From Corynebacterium deserti GIMN1.010 (GTDB taxonomy: Bacteria > Actinomycetota > Actinomycetes > Mycobacteriales > Mycobacteriaceae): a stretch of 64,000 nt of DNA. Below the pieces are notes generated by a model. That model did not search any database. It worked only from the letters and a program-made list of their open reading frames with translations, and was not told where the DNA came from. Below are positions 53,656-62,652 of the stretch, piece by piece. Where the stretch lies: contig NZ_CP009220.1 in NCBI RefSeq assembly GCF_001277995.1, positions 2,108,001 to 2,172,000 on the forward strand, given 5' to 3'. A program made the position numbers and the translations under genes. The first letter of the stretch is position 1. Every line of letters begins with the position of its first letter.

Positions 53656-54180
53656 TTAATTTAGGTTGTTCAAATTACCTGAGTAAATAACGTTTCCGAT
53701 TTGGAATTCAGCGGACCACAATGAGCCATTCGAGGTGTTGAAGGCGTACTGCAAGTTGGTGGTTGCACCGGAGCCCAAGGGAAGATCGAGTGGGATGTTG
53801 TCGTCACCGCTTAATGATTCGATGTCGGTTTGGGAGCCGTTGTAGTCATCGATCTTCAGGGTTGGTGGGTCGATGGCGTCGGCAGGTAGTGGGGCGTCGT
53901 TAAGGTTTTTGACAGCCACGTAAATGATGGATCCGCCGTTGGTGCCGTAACCGGTGCCTTGGAAGATGAATTCGACGTTGAGGCCCGGGTCTTCGACGGT
54001 CGTTTCACCGCTGGGGGCGGTGATGGGTTCGACCTGTTGTGGTTCGAACACTGGGGTCGCAGAGGTGGTTACTTCAATAGATTCAGTCGGGGTGACTGCG
54101 GCTTGTTCGTCAGTGCTTTCTCCCGAACAGCCTGCGAGAAGTGCGACTGCAAGCAGTGCGGGAATGGTCCTCAACTTCAC
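53656..54180 (-). CDS. Second lipoprotein of the region
   Basis: 174 residues from GTG 54180 (VKLRTIPALLAVALLAGCSG), chosen because AAGGAG lies 6 bases upstream, while the ATG at 54195 lacks a site. Lipobox LLAGCSG. A Thr/Ala linker, then a beta-rich C-terminal domain (NVEFIFQGTGYGTNGGSIIY; SAEFQIGNVIYSGNLNN) of the DUF4352/immunoglobulin-like type seen in surface lipoproteins. It is on the same strand as the ESX-like pair, separated by about 100 bases. Confidence 0.75.
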   Translation of the reverse strand: MKLRTIPALLAVALLAGCSGESTDEQAAVTPTESIEVTTSATPVFEPQQVEPITAPSGETTVEDPGLNVEFIFQGTGYGTNGGSIIYVAVKNLNDAPLPADAIDPPTLKIDDYNGSQTDIESLSGDDNIPLDLPLGSGATTNLQYAFNTSNGSLWSAEFQIGNVIYSGNLNNLN

Positions 54181-54234
54181 GTCGGGCTCCTTCATAGTAA
54201 TTGGTTCTGTGGAAAGTTTACTAGCCTAGAGCCT

Positions 54235-55341
54235 ATGCGTTTTCCTGAACTAGAAGAACTGAAAAACCGTCGGACATTGAAGTGGACTCGATACCCGGAA
54301 GATGTGCTGCCGTTGTGGGTGGCTGAGAGTGATTTCGGTACGTGCCCACCGTTGAAGGAAGCATTGGCTGATGCTGTTGAGCGTGAGGTTTTTGGTTACC
54401 CACCAGATGAGACTGGCCTGAATGAGGCGTTGGTTGGTTTTTACCAACGTCGCTATGGTTGGGCGCCTAAGCCGGAGAATGTGTTTGCGATTCCGGATGT
54501 GGTGCGTGGTTTGAAGTTGGCTATTGAGCACTTCACTAAGCCTGGTTCTGCCATTGTTGTTCCGCTGCCTGCATATCCTCCGTTTATTGAGTTGCCTAAG
54601 GTGACTGGTCGGCAGGCGATCTACATTGATGCGCACAAGTTTGATCTCAAGGAGATTGAGAAGGCGTTTGCTGAGGGCGCTGGTTCTTTGTTGCTGTGTA
54701 ATCCTCACAACCCAGTGGGCACTGTGTTTGATGAAGCCTACTTGCGTGAGCTGACGGACATTGCTGCAAAGTATGATGCCCGGATCATTGTGGATGAGAT
54801 CCATGCACCTCTCGTGTATGACACCACCCATGTTGTTGCAGCTGGCGTGTCCGAAAACGCCGCCAACACATGCATCACTATCACTGCAACATCTAAGGCG
54901 TGGAATACTGCGGGTCTGAAGTGTGCGCAGATCTTTTTCAGTAATGAAGCTGATGTGAAGGCGTGGAAGAAGCTGTCGGGCATTACTCGTGATGGTGTGT
55001 CCATTCTTGGTTTGATCGCAGCGGAAACCGTTTATAACGAGGGCGAACCCTTCTTGGATGAGGAGTTGGAGATCCTCAAGTCCAATCGTGATTTCGCTGC
55101 AGCGGAGCTGGAGAAGCTTGGCGTGAAGGTGTACTCCCCGGATTCCACTTACCTCATGTGGTTGGACTTCTCCGATACCAAAATCTCAGATGCGCCTTCG
55201 GAAATTTTAAGGAAGCAAGGTAAGGTCATGCTGAATGACGGCGCAGCGTTTGGTGGCTTCACCTCCTGCGCTCGTCTTAATTTTGCTTGTTCCCGAGAAA
55301 CCCTTGAGGAGGGGCTGCGCCGAATCGCCAGCGTCTTGTAA
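54235..55341 (+). CDS. aecD: Cystathionine beta-lyase/C-S lyase AecD
   Basis: 368 residues, from ATG 54235 (MRFPELEELKNRRTLKWTRY). PLP enzyme of the MalY/PatB class-I aminotransferase fold. Splits cystathionine and S-(2-aminoethyl)-cysteine. Substrate and cofactor sites: EVFGYPPDETGLNEAL, LLLCNPHNPVGTVFD, RIIVDEIHAPLVY and the PLP lysine in TSKAWNTAGLKCAQ. brnQ starts on the base after the TAA. A longer in-frame ORF start at 53959 would cross the divergent lipoprotein gene and is rejected. Confidence 0.97.
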   Translation: MRFPELEELKNRRTLKWTRYPEDVLPLWVAESDFGTCPPLKEALADAVEREVFGYPPDETGLNEALVGFYQRRYGWAPKPENVFAIPDVVRGLKLAIEHFTKPGSAIVVPLPAYPPFIELPKVTGRQAIYIDAHKFDLKEIEKAFAEGAGSLLLCNPHNPVGTVFDEAYLRELTDIAAKYDARIIVDEIHAPLVYDTTHVVAAGVSENAANTCITITATSKAWNTAGLKCAQIFFSNEADVKAWKKLSGITRDGVSILGLIAAETVYNEGEPFLDEELEILKSNRDFAAAELEKLGVKVYSPDSTYLMWLDFSDTKISDAPSEILRKQGKVMLNDGAAFGGFTSCARLNFACSRETLEEGLRRIASVL

Positions 55342-56619
55342 ATGAAAAAAGCTGTCCTGATCACTTCTTTGATGCTGTTTTCTATGTTCTTCGGAGCTGG
55401 AAATCTCATCTTCCCGCCGATGCTTGGACTGTCGGCAGGAACCAACTACCTCCCCGCTATTGTGGGATTCTTGGCCACAGGAGTGCTGTTGCCAGTTCTC
55501 GCAGTGATTGCGGTCGTGGTGTCGGGCGAAAGTGTTCGGGACATGGCGTCGCGGGGCGGCAAGATTTTCGGCTTGGTGTTTCCGATCCTTGCCTATTTGT
55601 CTATTGGCGCGTTTTACGCGTTGCCCCGCACTGGTGCGGTGAGTTATTCGGCGGCTGTGGGCGTCGATAATGCTGCTTATTCCGGTATCTTCAACTTTGT
55701 ATTTTTCGCGGTCGCCTTGGCGTTGTCGTGGAATCCGAATGGTGTTGCAGACAAGTTGGGCAAGTGGCTCACACCGGCGCTGCTGATTCTCATTGTGGTG
55801 TTGGTGGGGCTGTCTTATGTCACCCTCGATGGCACTCCGGGTGCTCCTACCGGCGCGTATGCGCAGCAGGCTGCGGGTGCTGGTCTGCTTGAAGGTTACA
55901 TGACGATGGATGCGATCGCGGCGCTTGCGTTTGGTATCGTCGTGATTTCCGCATTCAAGTACCAAAAGGTGAGGAAGGTACGCACCGCAACAGTCATGGC
56001 CGCAACTATTGCGGGCGTGCTGCTGGCGCTGGTGTATTTGGGGCTGGGGTCGATCGGACAGCGGGTGATCGGCGAGTTTGCTGATGGCACCGCAATCCTA
56101 AATCACGCGGCGCACACCACCATGGGTGAAGCTGGCCGCATCATTTTTGTTGCCATCTTGATTCTTGCTTGTATGACCACCGCGGTCGGTTTGATCAGCG
56201 CGACCTCTGAGTTCTTCAATTCGTTGCTGCCTGGCATTAGCTACCACGTGTGGGCTGTGCTGTTCGCGTTGATGTCTTTCGGCGTGGCTACGATGGGTCT
56301 GGATACCGTATTGGCCCTGGCTGCGCCAGTCATTGGCTTTATTTATCCTTCAGCAATCACGCTCGTTGCGCTCACCCTCATCGAGCCGCTGTTGTTCCGA
56401 TTTAAGTGGACCTACCTGCTGGGCATTTGGATGGCGGTTGTATGGGCGTTGTTTATGGGCGTTCCTTCGCTTGTTCCTTACGTCGCATGGGCTCCGCTGC
56501 ACAGCATGTCACTGGGCTGGGTCATTCCGGTTGTGATCGCAGCAACCATCGGATTGGTTATGGATGGGAACAAGAAGGCGACGCGCGCTGTTGGAAAGAA
56601 AGTAACTATTTCCGCTTAA
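55342..56619 (+). CDS. brnQ: Branched-chain amino acid uptake carrier BrnQ
   Basis: 425 residues with about 12 membrane helices. Na+-coupled uptake of isoleucine, leucine and valine. Signature N-terminus MLFSMFFGAGNLIFPPMLGL. The ATG follows the aecD stop with no gap (TAA-ATG), so expression is coupled. From memory, the C. glutamicum aecD-brnQ locus was described by mutants. Next gene starts 36 bases later. Confidence 0.97.
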   Translation: MKKAVLITSLMLFSMFFGAGNLIFPPMLGLSAGTNYLPAIVGFLATGVLLPVLAVIAVVVSGESVRDMASRGGKIFGLVFPILAYLSIGAFYALPRTGAVSYSAAVGVDNAAYSGIFNFVFFAVALALSWNPNGVADKLGKWLTPALLILIVVLVGLSYVTLDGTPGAPTGAYAQQAAGAGLLEGYMTMDAIAALAFGIVVISAFKYQKVRKVRTATVMAATIAGVLLALVYLGLGSIGQRVIGEFADGTAILNHAAHTTMGEAGRIIFVAILILACMTTAVGLISATSEFFNSLLPGISYHVWAVLFALMSFGVATMGLDTVLALAAPVIGFIYPSAITLVALTLIEPLLFRFKWTYLLGIWMAVVWALFMGVPSLVPYVAWAPLHSMSLGWVIPVVIAATIGLVMDGNKKATRAVGKKVTISA

Positions 56620-56655
56620 GTGCACCGAATTTCGCGAACCGCGAGGAGTGTTTGA

Positions 56656-57636
56656 ATGAATGTCCCTCTGTCACTGATTGACTTTGCCACTATTTTTGAC
56701 GGGGAAAGCCCAGGTGACAGCTTCAAACGATCTGTCGCACTCGCACAAAAGGCTGAGAACCTCGGCTACAAGCGCATTTGGTATGCAGAGCACCACAATA
56801 TGGCGAGCATTTCGTCGTCAAGCCCTGCTGTGTTGATTTCCCACATCGGTGCCCACACAAAGACCATTCGTTTGGGTTCCGGTGGCGTGATGCTGCCCAA
56901 CCACTCCCCTTACGTCATCGCAGAGCAGTTCGGCACCCTCGCAGAGCTCTACCCGGACCGCATTGACCTGGGTCTCGGTCGCGCACCAGGCACGGACATG
57001 AATACGCTTCGTGCTTTACGACGCGACCCCCAGTCCGCCGAAAACTTCCCGTCCGATGTCGTCGAACTGCGCTCATACCTGGCCGGGCGCTCACGCCTTC
57101 CAGGCGTGGACGCGATCCCCGGCAAAGGCACTAACGTGCCTTTGTACATCTTGGGCTCCTCCCTGTTCGGCGCACAACTTGCCGCCCAGCTTGGACTGCC
57201 GTACTCCTTCGCCTCACACTTTGCTCCCACTCACCTTGAGCACGCAGTGACCACCTACCGCAACACCTACCAGCCATCCGATGAGTTCCCAGAACCCTAC
57301 GTGATTGCTGCCGTTAACGTCACCGCATCAGACACCACCGAGCAAGCACACAAGGACTTTGAGCAGGTTGCGCGCGCTCGTGTGAAAAACATGGCGTTGC
57401 GTGGTCGCAAGGTCACCGAAGAGCAGCTCGACGAGTTGATGGATTCGCCAGCTGCGCGCCAAATTGTGGACATGCTGTACTACACCGCGATCGGCACCGG
57501 CGACGAAGTGAAGACCTACCTCGAAGGTTTCGTTGAGACTGCCCAGGCTGATGAGCTGATGATTTCCCTGCAGTCCCCCAACACCGAAGCGACCTCTCGC
57601 AGCATGGAGATCCTTGCCAAGGCCTGGATCAGCTAA
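56656..57636 (+). CDS. Luciferase-like (alkanal) monooxygenase
   Basis: 326 residues. FMN-dependent flavin monooxygenase of the bacterial luciferase fold: [59 protein letters not shown], then [20 protein letters not shown]. The MsnO8/YvbT-like single-subunit group. Substrate unknown; likely needs reduced flavin from a separate reductase. Ends with a clean terminator. Confidence 0.88.
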   Translation: MNVPLSLIDFATIFDGESPGDSFKRSVALAQKAENLGYKRIWYAEHHNMASISSSSPAVLISHIGAHTKTIRLGSGGVMLPNHSPYVIAEQFGTLAELYPDRIDLGLGRAPGTDMNTLRALRRDPQSAENFPSDVVELRSYLAGRSRLPGVDAIPGKGTNVPLYILGSSLFGAQLAAQLGLPYSFASHFAPTHLEHAVTTYRNTYQPSDEFPEPYVIAAVNVTASDTTEQAHKDFEQVARARVKNMALRGRKVTEEQLDELMDSPAARQIVDMLYYTAIGTGDEVKTYLEGFVETAQADELMISLQSPNTEATSRSMEILAKAWIS

Positions 57637-57662
57637 AGTACTCTCCCCTTGTATTTGGGTGT

Positions 57663-57690
57663 AGCCGGAAGAAATTCTCTTCCGGCTTTT
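57663..57690 (+). terminator. Terminator after the monooxygenase
   Basis: AGCCGGAAGA (57663-57672) pairs with TCTTCCGGCT (57678-57687), followed by TTT. Confidence 0.88.
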
Positions 57691-58007
57691 CTCATGTCCG
57701 AGCGCGGTACAGGTAGGAAAACTGATTAGGACTTTCCTATGTGGCAGAAAACTGCAAGGTAGGTCGCTTTTACTGGAGTAGAGAGTTTATAAGAAGAAAT
57801 TAAGTGGCGGGCAATTTTCCTTAAAAGTATGATCTGCCTGCAGATTAATGCGGGTGTAAGGACTTTTTAAACTATCCCAATCAAAATTTAATGCATCTAG
57901 CATCATAGATACAGGCGTGTAGCAGGTTTCTTACGTTCACGCTTCGTCCCGGCAGTTTAGCTGCAGGACATAACCCCATTTGAGGCGCCTACCGATCGAG
58001 GTTTCCC
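57691..58007 (+). other. AT-rich leader of the NIDO surface protein
   Basis: 317 bases, unusually AT-rich, without an ORF. Contains AGGAAA...TTTCCT at 57714-57737 and the presumed promoter. ATG 58008 has GAGG 7 bases upstream. No RNA gene recognised. Confidence 0.5.
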
Positions 58008-60053
58008 ATGTACGATGCACCACTTCCCAGCCGAGTTAGACAGCCCGCATCTTTCTCTCACCGCGCATGGCTGCTGCTCGTCGCAATCCTGGCAACGCTT
58101 GCCCTCCTAGCAACATTTGTCACCCCCACGTTTGCAGAAGAATCCCTAGCCGAATCTGAAGACACCGCCCCAGTTGTTGAGGTGGAATCGGAAGAGCCGG
58201 TCGAACTTGTAGAACCGGTCGAGCCTGATCTCGTGCCTGCTGGACCACCATTAAAGGGCGAGGATCTGCCCGCATCCGAATCCTTTGGACTCTCCCCATT
58301 TGCGATCGCCGTACCAAATCGCCCGGCCGCTCCCGCTCTTATCGATACCAGTTCGTGGAATCTTGAATACCTAGAACGAAATGATGACGGCTCCAGTGGC
58401 TTAGTGTCACTACCCTTCCCCATCAACTTCGCTGGCAATTTCTACGAAGCCCTGTATGTGAATAACAACGGCAACGTCACATTCAACTCGCCAATGTCCA
58501 CCTACACTCCATTTGCCCTCACCGGACAAACTGGTGTGCCCATCATCGCCCCGTTTTTTGCAGATATTGACACCCGGGGCGATGGATCCGAAGTAGTCTC
58601 CTTCGCCCAAAGCCCCGCCGGCGACCGCTTTGTGGTCAACTGGATTGACGTTGGATACTTTTCTGGCCACACCGATAAACTCGTCTCGGCACAGCTGGTA
58701 CTTACCAACCGCGCTGAAACCACGGGCGCTACCGGCGACTTCGATATCACCTTCAACTACGGTTCCATCCAATGGGAAACCGGCGACGCATCCAATGGAG
58801 TCGATGGATTCGGCGGATCCCCAGTTCGCGCTGGCTATTCCCTGGGCACTGGTGAATCAGGCACATTCTTCGAAATGTCTGGCTCAGGTGAAACTGGAGC
58901 AATGACCGACGGTGGAAGCAGGTCACTATTTGCTAACAGCCTCAACTCCCTGTCCACTCCTGGCCGCTACACATTTGAAATGCGTGCAGACAGCACTGGT
59001 GAACTAGGTGGAAACGTCTCCGGATTCATTCGGAACGCCGTGGAAAATCCACTACCGGGTGCAATTATCTCCATTGTTGCTAACGACGGCACATGGAGCT
59101 CCAACACCATTTCCGGCTCCGATGGCAGTTACGCACTCAGCGGCCTTGGAACTGGTCCTGCATTGCTCCAGGTCAACCCTCCCGGAGACACAGCTCTTGG
59201 ATCGCAAGCCGTAAGCGTTGTCACCGTTGCCGGATCCCCTTTGAGCATCGACTTCACACTGCACGGCCCGATCGGACTGCCTCCAGGCACGACCATTGAC
59301 CAGGGAGTGCTCATCGACGACGGCATCCCGTCTATTTACTGGAATGATGAATTCACCATCAACCACGACGACGTTCCCGGCGCCGAGGTGCACTTTGAAA
59401 TCACCCAAGATGGACGCGTACTTGCCGAGGGCACTCTCGAAGAAATCACCGCGGGACACTATTCAGGAACTGTTCCCCCACTGCTGCCTCTCGGCGTACA
59501 TTCCGGACCCGCACAAGTGAGCATCATCGTTAATGGGGCGATCATCAGCTTCGACATCTACATTGATCCTGCAGGTGTCGTCGTCGATCAACACGGCGAA
59601 CCTATCGTCGGTGCTGAAGTCATCATCTATCGCTCCGACAACCCTGATGGACCGTTCGAGCAGATCCCCGATGGCAGCGCATTGCTTTCCCCAAGTAACC
59701 GCACCAATCCTGATACTACTGATGCGCTTGGGCGATTCTCGTGGGACACCGTCCCCGGCTACTACCGAGTTAGTGCCTCTGCACCGGGCTATTTGGCTGA
59801 AGATGGATCCGAACTCGTATGGACTGACGTCCTTCCAATTCCACCAGAGCACCTTGACCTCATACTTGTGCTCCACGGCGAATCCACCGAGCCCACCAGT
59901 GAGCCAACTGCTGAACCTACTGCGGAGCCAACTCCAGGCCCATCTCCTCACGCCGGAGGTAGCTCAGTCCTTAACTGGATTTTGAGTATCTTCGAATCCT
60001 TAGGCAGTGTCTTCCAATTCCTGATGAATAGGATTCTCGGACTGTTCCGCTAG
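58008..60053 (+). CDS. NIDO-domain exported surface protein
   Basis: 681 residues. N-terminal signal with a basic start (HRAWLLLVAILATLALLATF, cleavage near TFAEE), then an acidic Glu/Val/Pro-rich linker. A NIDO (nidogen-like) domain follows: PFPINFAGNFYEALYVNNNG, FFADIDTRGDGSEVV and FDITFNYGSIQWETGD. Two carboxypeptidase-regulatory/Cna-B-like beta domains follow (GNVSGFIRNAVENPLPGAII; GVVVDQHGEPIVGAEVIIYR), then Pro-Thr repeats (TSEPTAEPTAEPTPGP) and a C-terminal amphipathic or membrane helix. No LPxTG motif. Likely cell-wall or outer-layer adhesin or matrix-like protein; the function is not known. Confidence 0.8.
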   Translation: MYDAPLPSRVRQPASFSHRAWLLLVAILATLALLATFVTPTFAEESLAESEDTAPVVEVESEEPVELVEPVEPDLVPAGPPLKGEDLPASESFGLSPFAIAVPNRPAAPALIDTSSWNLEYLERNDDGSSGLVSLPFPINFAGNFYEALYVNNNGNVTFNSPMSTYTPFALTGQTGVPIIAPFFADIDTRGDGSEVVSFAQSPAGDRFVVNWIDVGYFSGHTDKLVSAQLVLTNRAETTGATGDFDITFNYGSIQWETGDASNGVDGFGGSPVRAGYSLGTGESGTFFEMSGSGETGAMTDGGSRSLFANSLNSLSTPGRYTFEMRADSTGELGGNVSGFIRNAVENPLPGAIISIVANDGTWSSNTISGSDGSYALSGLGTGPALLQVNPPGDTALGSQAVSVVTVAGSPLSIDFTLHGPIGLPPGTTIDQGVLIDDGIPSIYWNDEFTINHDDVPGAEVHFEITQDGRVLAEGTLEEITAGHYSGTVPPLLPLGVHSGPAQVSIIVNGAIISFDIYIDPAGVVVDQHGEPIVGAEVIIYRSDNPDGPFEQIPDGSALLSPSNRTNPDTTDALGRFSWDTVPGYYRVSASAPGYLAEDGSELVWTDVLPIPPEHLDLILVLHGESTEPTSEPTAEPTAEPTPGPSPHAGGSSVLNWILSIFESLGSVFQFLMNRILGLFR

Positions 60054-60079
60054 TCCGGGATCGCACTCCAAGACATAAC

Positions 60080-60123
60080 AAACCCCAGCTGTTCCCGATC
60101 AATTTCGGGAACAGCTGGGGTTT
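60080..60123 (+). terminator. Terminator after the NIDO protein
   Basis: Perfect 19-bp stem, AAACCCCAGCTGTTCCCGA (60080-60098) with its complement at 60105-60123, ending in TTT. Strong; may work in both directions. Confidence 0.92.
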
Positions 60124-60234
60124 GCTCAGGTTTGGATGAGGGTGCACCTGATGTTCGCTTCGACTCTCAGTCCATTCGTTGCGGGTGACCTTTCGGCCAT
60201 TGTCGGGGCAGCATTCTAAGAGTCGCGAATTCTA

Positions 60235-60556
60235 CGAATGGGTGTTTGTATACCCAACCCACCTTTAGGCTGTTAAACGGCAATCTAAAAGAGCACTTTT
60301 CATGCCGAATCCGACACAATCTTAACAACACCCGCAGGTAGCACCACATCTACCACTATATGAACCTCCGCGCGGTGCGTACATGCAGTCACCACAATTT
60401 TCGACTGCTCAACCGCACCGCACTTTTGCTTTCACACCTCAACTTGCGGTGTAGAAATCGAATCGTCCTACCCCGGCACCTCAAATTCCCGAAAATCCCG
60501 CCCAACCCAAGAAAAACACCGCACATCACCTCCCAAGATCCGATGTGCGGTGCCAA
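60235..60556. repeat. 322-bp dispersed repeat, copy B
   Basis: Nearly identical to 4556-4877. The minus-strand terminator within it ends ectP transcription. Occupies most of the 60054-60584 gap. Confidence 0.85.
60512..60552 (-). terminator. ectP terminator inside repeat copy B
   Basis: On the minus strand CACCGCACATC (60552-60542) pairs perfectly with GATGTGCGGTG (60527-60517) and is followed by TTTTTCTT. About 33 bases after the ectP stop. Confidence 0.85.
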
Positions 60557-60584
60557 TCTGTAGGTCAAAAACCAAAAACCAAAG

Positions 60585-62432
60585 CTAAATCGTATATTCA
60601 TCCTTTGGCTGCGGGCGGGTTTGCTCGACAATCTTAAAGCTTGCCTCTAGATTGCCGACTTCTTCTGGATCTTCCACAACGTCACCAACAACACCGAGGT
60701 CGCCGCCGATGACCACGTTGCCTGGGATGACAATGTTGCCGTCTTCATCGTGCTCAAGTGCAGGCATGGGCAGTGGATTGCCGTCTTCGTCGTAGCCAGG
60801 GGCTGGCTGAGAGGAGTGCTCTTCCAGCTTCTCTGGGGTGTCGGTCTTTTCCCATTGACGGGTTTGGATGCGTCGCACAGCTGCGGCGTCTTCGCTCATT
60901 CCTTTGAGGAGGGAGTACATCATGACAAACTGGACGAGGAAGAATGGGAAGGCCACGATGATGACCACTTCTTGCAGCGTCGCTATGCCTGATTCTGGGG
61001 AGATGATCAACAAGCTGCCTGCTACGGCTCCGATGGTGCATGCCCACATCACGCGGTAACTGGTGGGGGTCTTGTTTTCTTCACCGGTGGCAAACATGTC
61101 GTTGACTAGCGCTGCGGAGTCGATGGAGGTGATGAAGAAGATAACAATCACAGCCATCGCAAACGCTGAGACGACTCCGGTCCATGGGTAGACTTCCAGC
61201 ACGTTGAATAGCGCAGCTGGGACGTCTCCTTCCACAACGGTGGGTTGGGTCAAGAAGCCTGGATTCTCCAGCTCAACTTCGATGCCTGCGCGGCCGAGGA
61301 CAGAGAACCACACGACGCCGAAGATCGCTGGGAGTGCAAGGACGCCGCCAATGAATTCGCGGACGGTGCGGCCACGGGAAATACGTGCCACGAACATGCC
61401 TACGTAGGGTGACCAGCAGATGGTCCATGCCCAGTAGAAGACGGTCCACTTGCCTTGCCAGCCGGAGTTGTCATCAAAGGAGTCAGTCCAAAACATCATG
61501 TCTGGCATCCACGATGCGTAAATACCGAAGGACTCCACGAGGAAGCGCAGCAGCGTGAGGGTTGGCCCGGTGAAAAGGATGAAAAACATCAATGCAACGG
61601 CCATGCCGATGTTGATGTTTGACAGCAGCTTAATGCCCTTTTCCAGGCCAGATGCGACAGAGATGCAGGCCACGCCCGTGATCACCAAGATGATGAGGAG
61701 TTGCACCCAAGAAACCTGTGGGGTGCCCCAAAGTTTGTTCATACCGGCGTTGATCTGAAGTACGCCCAGGCCGACGGAAACGGCAATACCAAAAGTGGTG
61801 CCGACGATGGAGAGGACGTCGATAAGCTTGCCCGGTGTGGAGTAGATGCGGCGCCCTAATAGGGGCGCAAAGACAGAGGACAACCGTGGGGGAAGTTTGC
61901 GCTTGTAGATGAAGTAGCCCAGCGCCAGGCCAGGCAGCGCCATGATGACCCACATGTGGATGCCAAAGTGGTAGAACGTGAACGCGAATGCCTGGATGAT
62001 GGCGGCTTCGCTCATCGATTCTTCGTTGGCCATGGGCACGTTGTAGGCGTGGTTGATGGGTTCTGCGACACCCCAGAACATAAGGACAGCGCCGACGCCT
62101 CCGGCGAAGAGCATACCGAACCACACGATGAGGGAATGCTCGGGTTCGTCGTCGTCATCGCCCAGTTTTACGCGACCGTAGCGGGAGACGAAGATGCCGA
62201 TGAGGTAGATCAGCACCAGCGACACTCCGCCGATGTACATCCAGCCGAGGTTGCCCAGCAGCCATCCAGAAATTTCGGTAAATGCGTCGCGTGCCGTGTC
62301 GCCGAGCCAGATCGTGGCGATCACAAACACAACAATGATGCCTACTGCCAGGGAGAAAATGAAGGGGTCGGATTTTAGCCTTCTCGGTCTTTTCTCTTCA
62401 GGATCGGCCTCGATAGCTATCTTTGAGCTCAT
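60585..62432 (-). CDS. ectP: BCCT-family osmolyte carrier (ectoine/proline/betaine)
   Basis: 615 residues from ATG 62432 (MSSKIAIEADPEEK); an upstream in-frame ATG at 62513 is not expected. About 12 membrane helices with the BCCT signature region WTVFYWAWTICWSPYVGMFV and ARISRGRTVREFIGG. The usual Trp-Trp after YWAW is Trp-Thr here. Charged N- and C-termini (C-terminal Asp/Pro-rich, about 75 residues) may be osmosensing. Takes up ectoine, proline and glycine betaine under high osmolarity; the EctP identity is from memory of its length and of two BCCT genes in this region. Confidence 0.88.
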   Translation of the reverse strand: MSSKIAIEADPEEKRPRRLKSDPFIFSLAVGIIVVFVIATIWLGDTARDAFTEISGWLLGNLGWMYIGGVSLVLIYLIGIFVSRYGRVKLGDDDDEPEHSLIVWFGMLFAGGVGAVLMFWGVAEPINHAYNVPMANEESMSEAAIIQAFAFTFYHFGIHMWVIMALPGLALGYFIYKRKLPPRLSSVFAPLLGRRIYSTPGKLIDVLSIVGTTFGIAVSVGLGVLQINAGMNKLWGTPQVSWVQLLIILVITGVACISVASGLEKGIKLLSNINIGMAVALMFFILFTGPTLTLLRFLVESFGIYASWMPDMMFWTDSFDDNSGWQGKWTVFYWAWTICWSPYVGMFVARISRGRTVREFIGGVLALPAIFGVVWFSVLGRAGIEVELENPGFLTQPTVVEGDVPAALFNVLEVYPWTGVVSAFAMAVIVIFFITSIDSAALVNDMFATGEENKTPTSYRVMWACTIGAVAGSLLIISPESGIATLQEVVIIVAFPFFLVQFVMMYSLLKGMSEDAAAVRRIQTRQWEKTDTPEKLEEHSSQPAPGYDEDGNPLPMPALEHDEDGNIVIPGNVVIGGDLGVVGDVVEDPEEVGNLEASFKIVEQTRPQPKDEYTI

Positions 62433-62652
62433 CTCATTCTTCCAGTTGGTGGACAGGTGTAAGGAACAGATATAAATTTCAAAGAATACCGAGAAATTAT
62501 TAAGATTTCGCATCGAGATCCGCTCGAAAGCAGAAGTGTTACCAAACTTTAACCGTCACCGCGGGCGCCACAACACCACCGACCTGCACCAACACGACAT
62601 AGTCCAAACCAAAGTAGGAAATCCACGCCTCAATAAAAAACACGAGCCGTAA

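Noticed and set aside
53959..54234. Upstream extension of aecD
   Set aside because: It would cross the lipoprotein gene on the other strand. The known AecD N-terminus matches the ATG at 54235.
60585..62432. BetP
   Set aside because: The N-terminus differs from the BetP sequence I remember, and the length (615) matches EctP instead of BetP (595).
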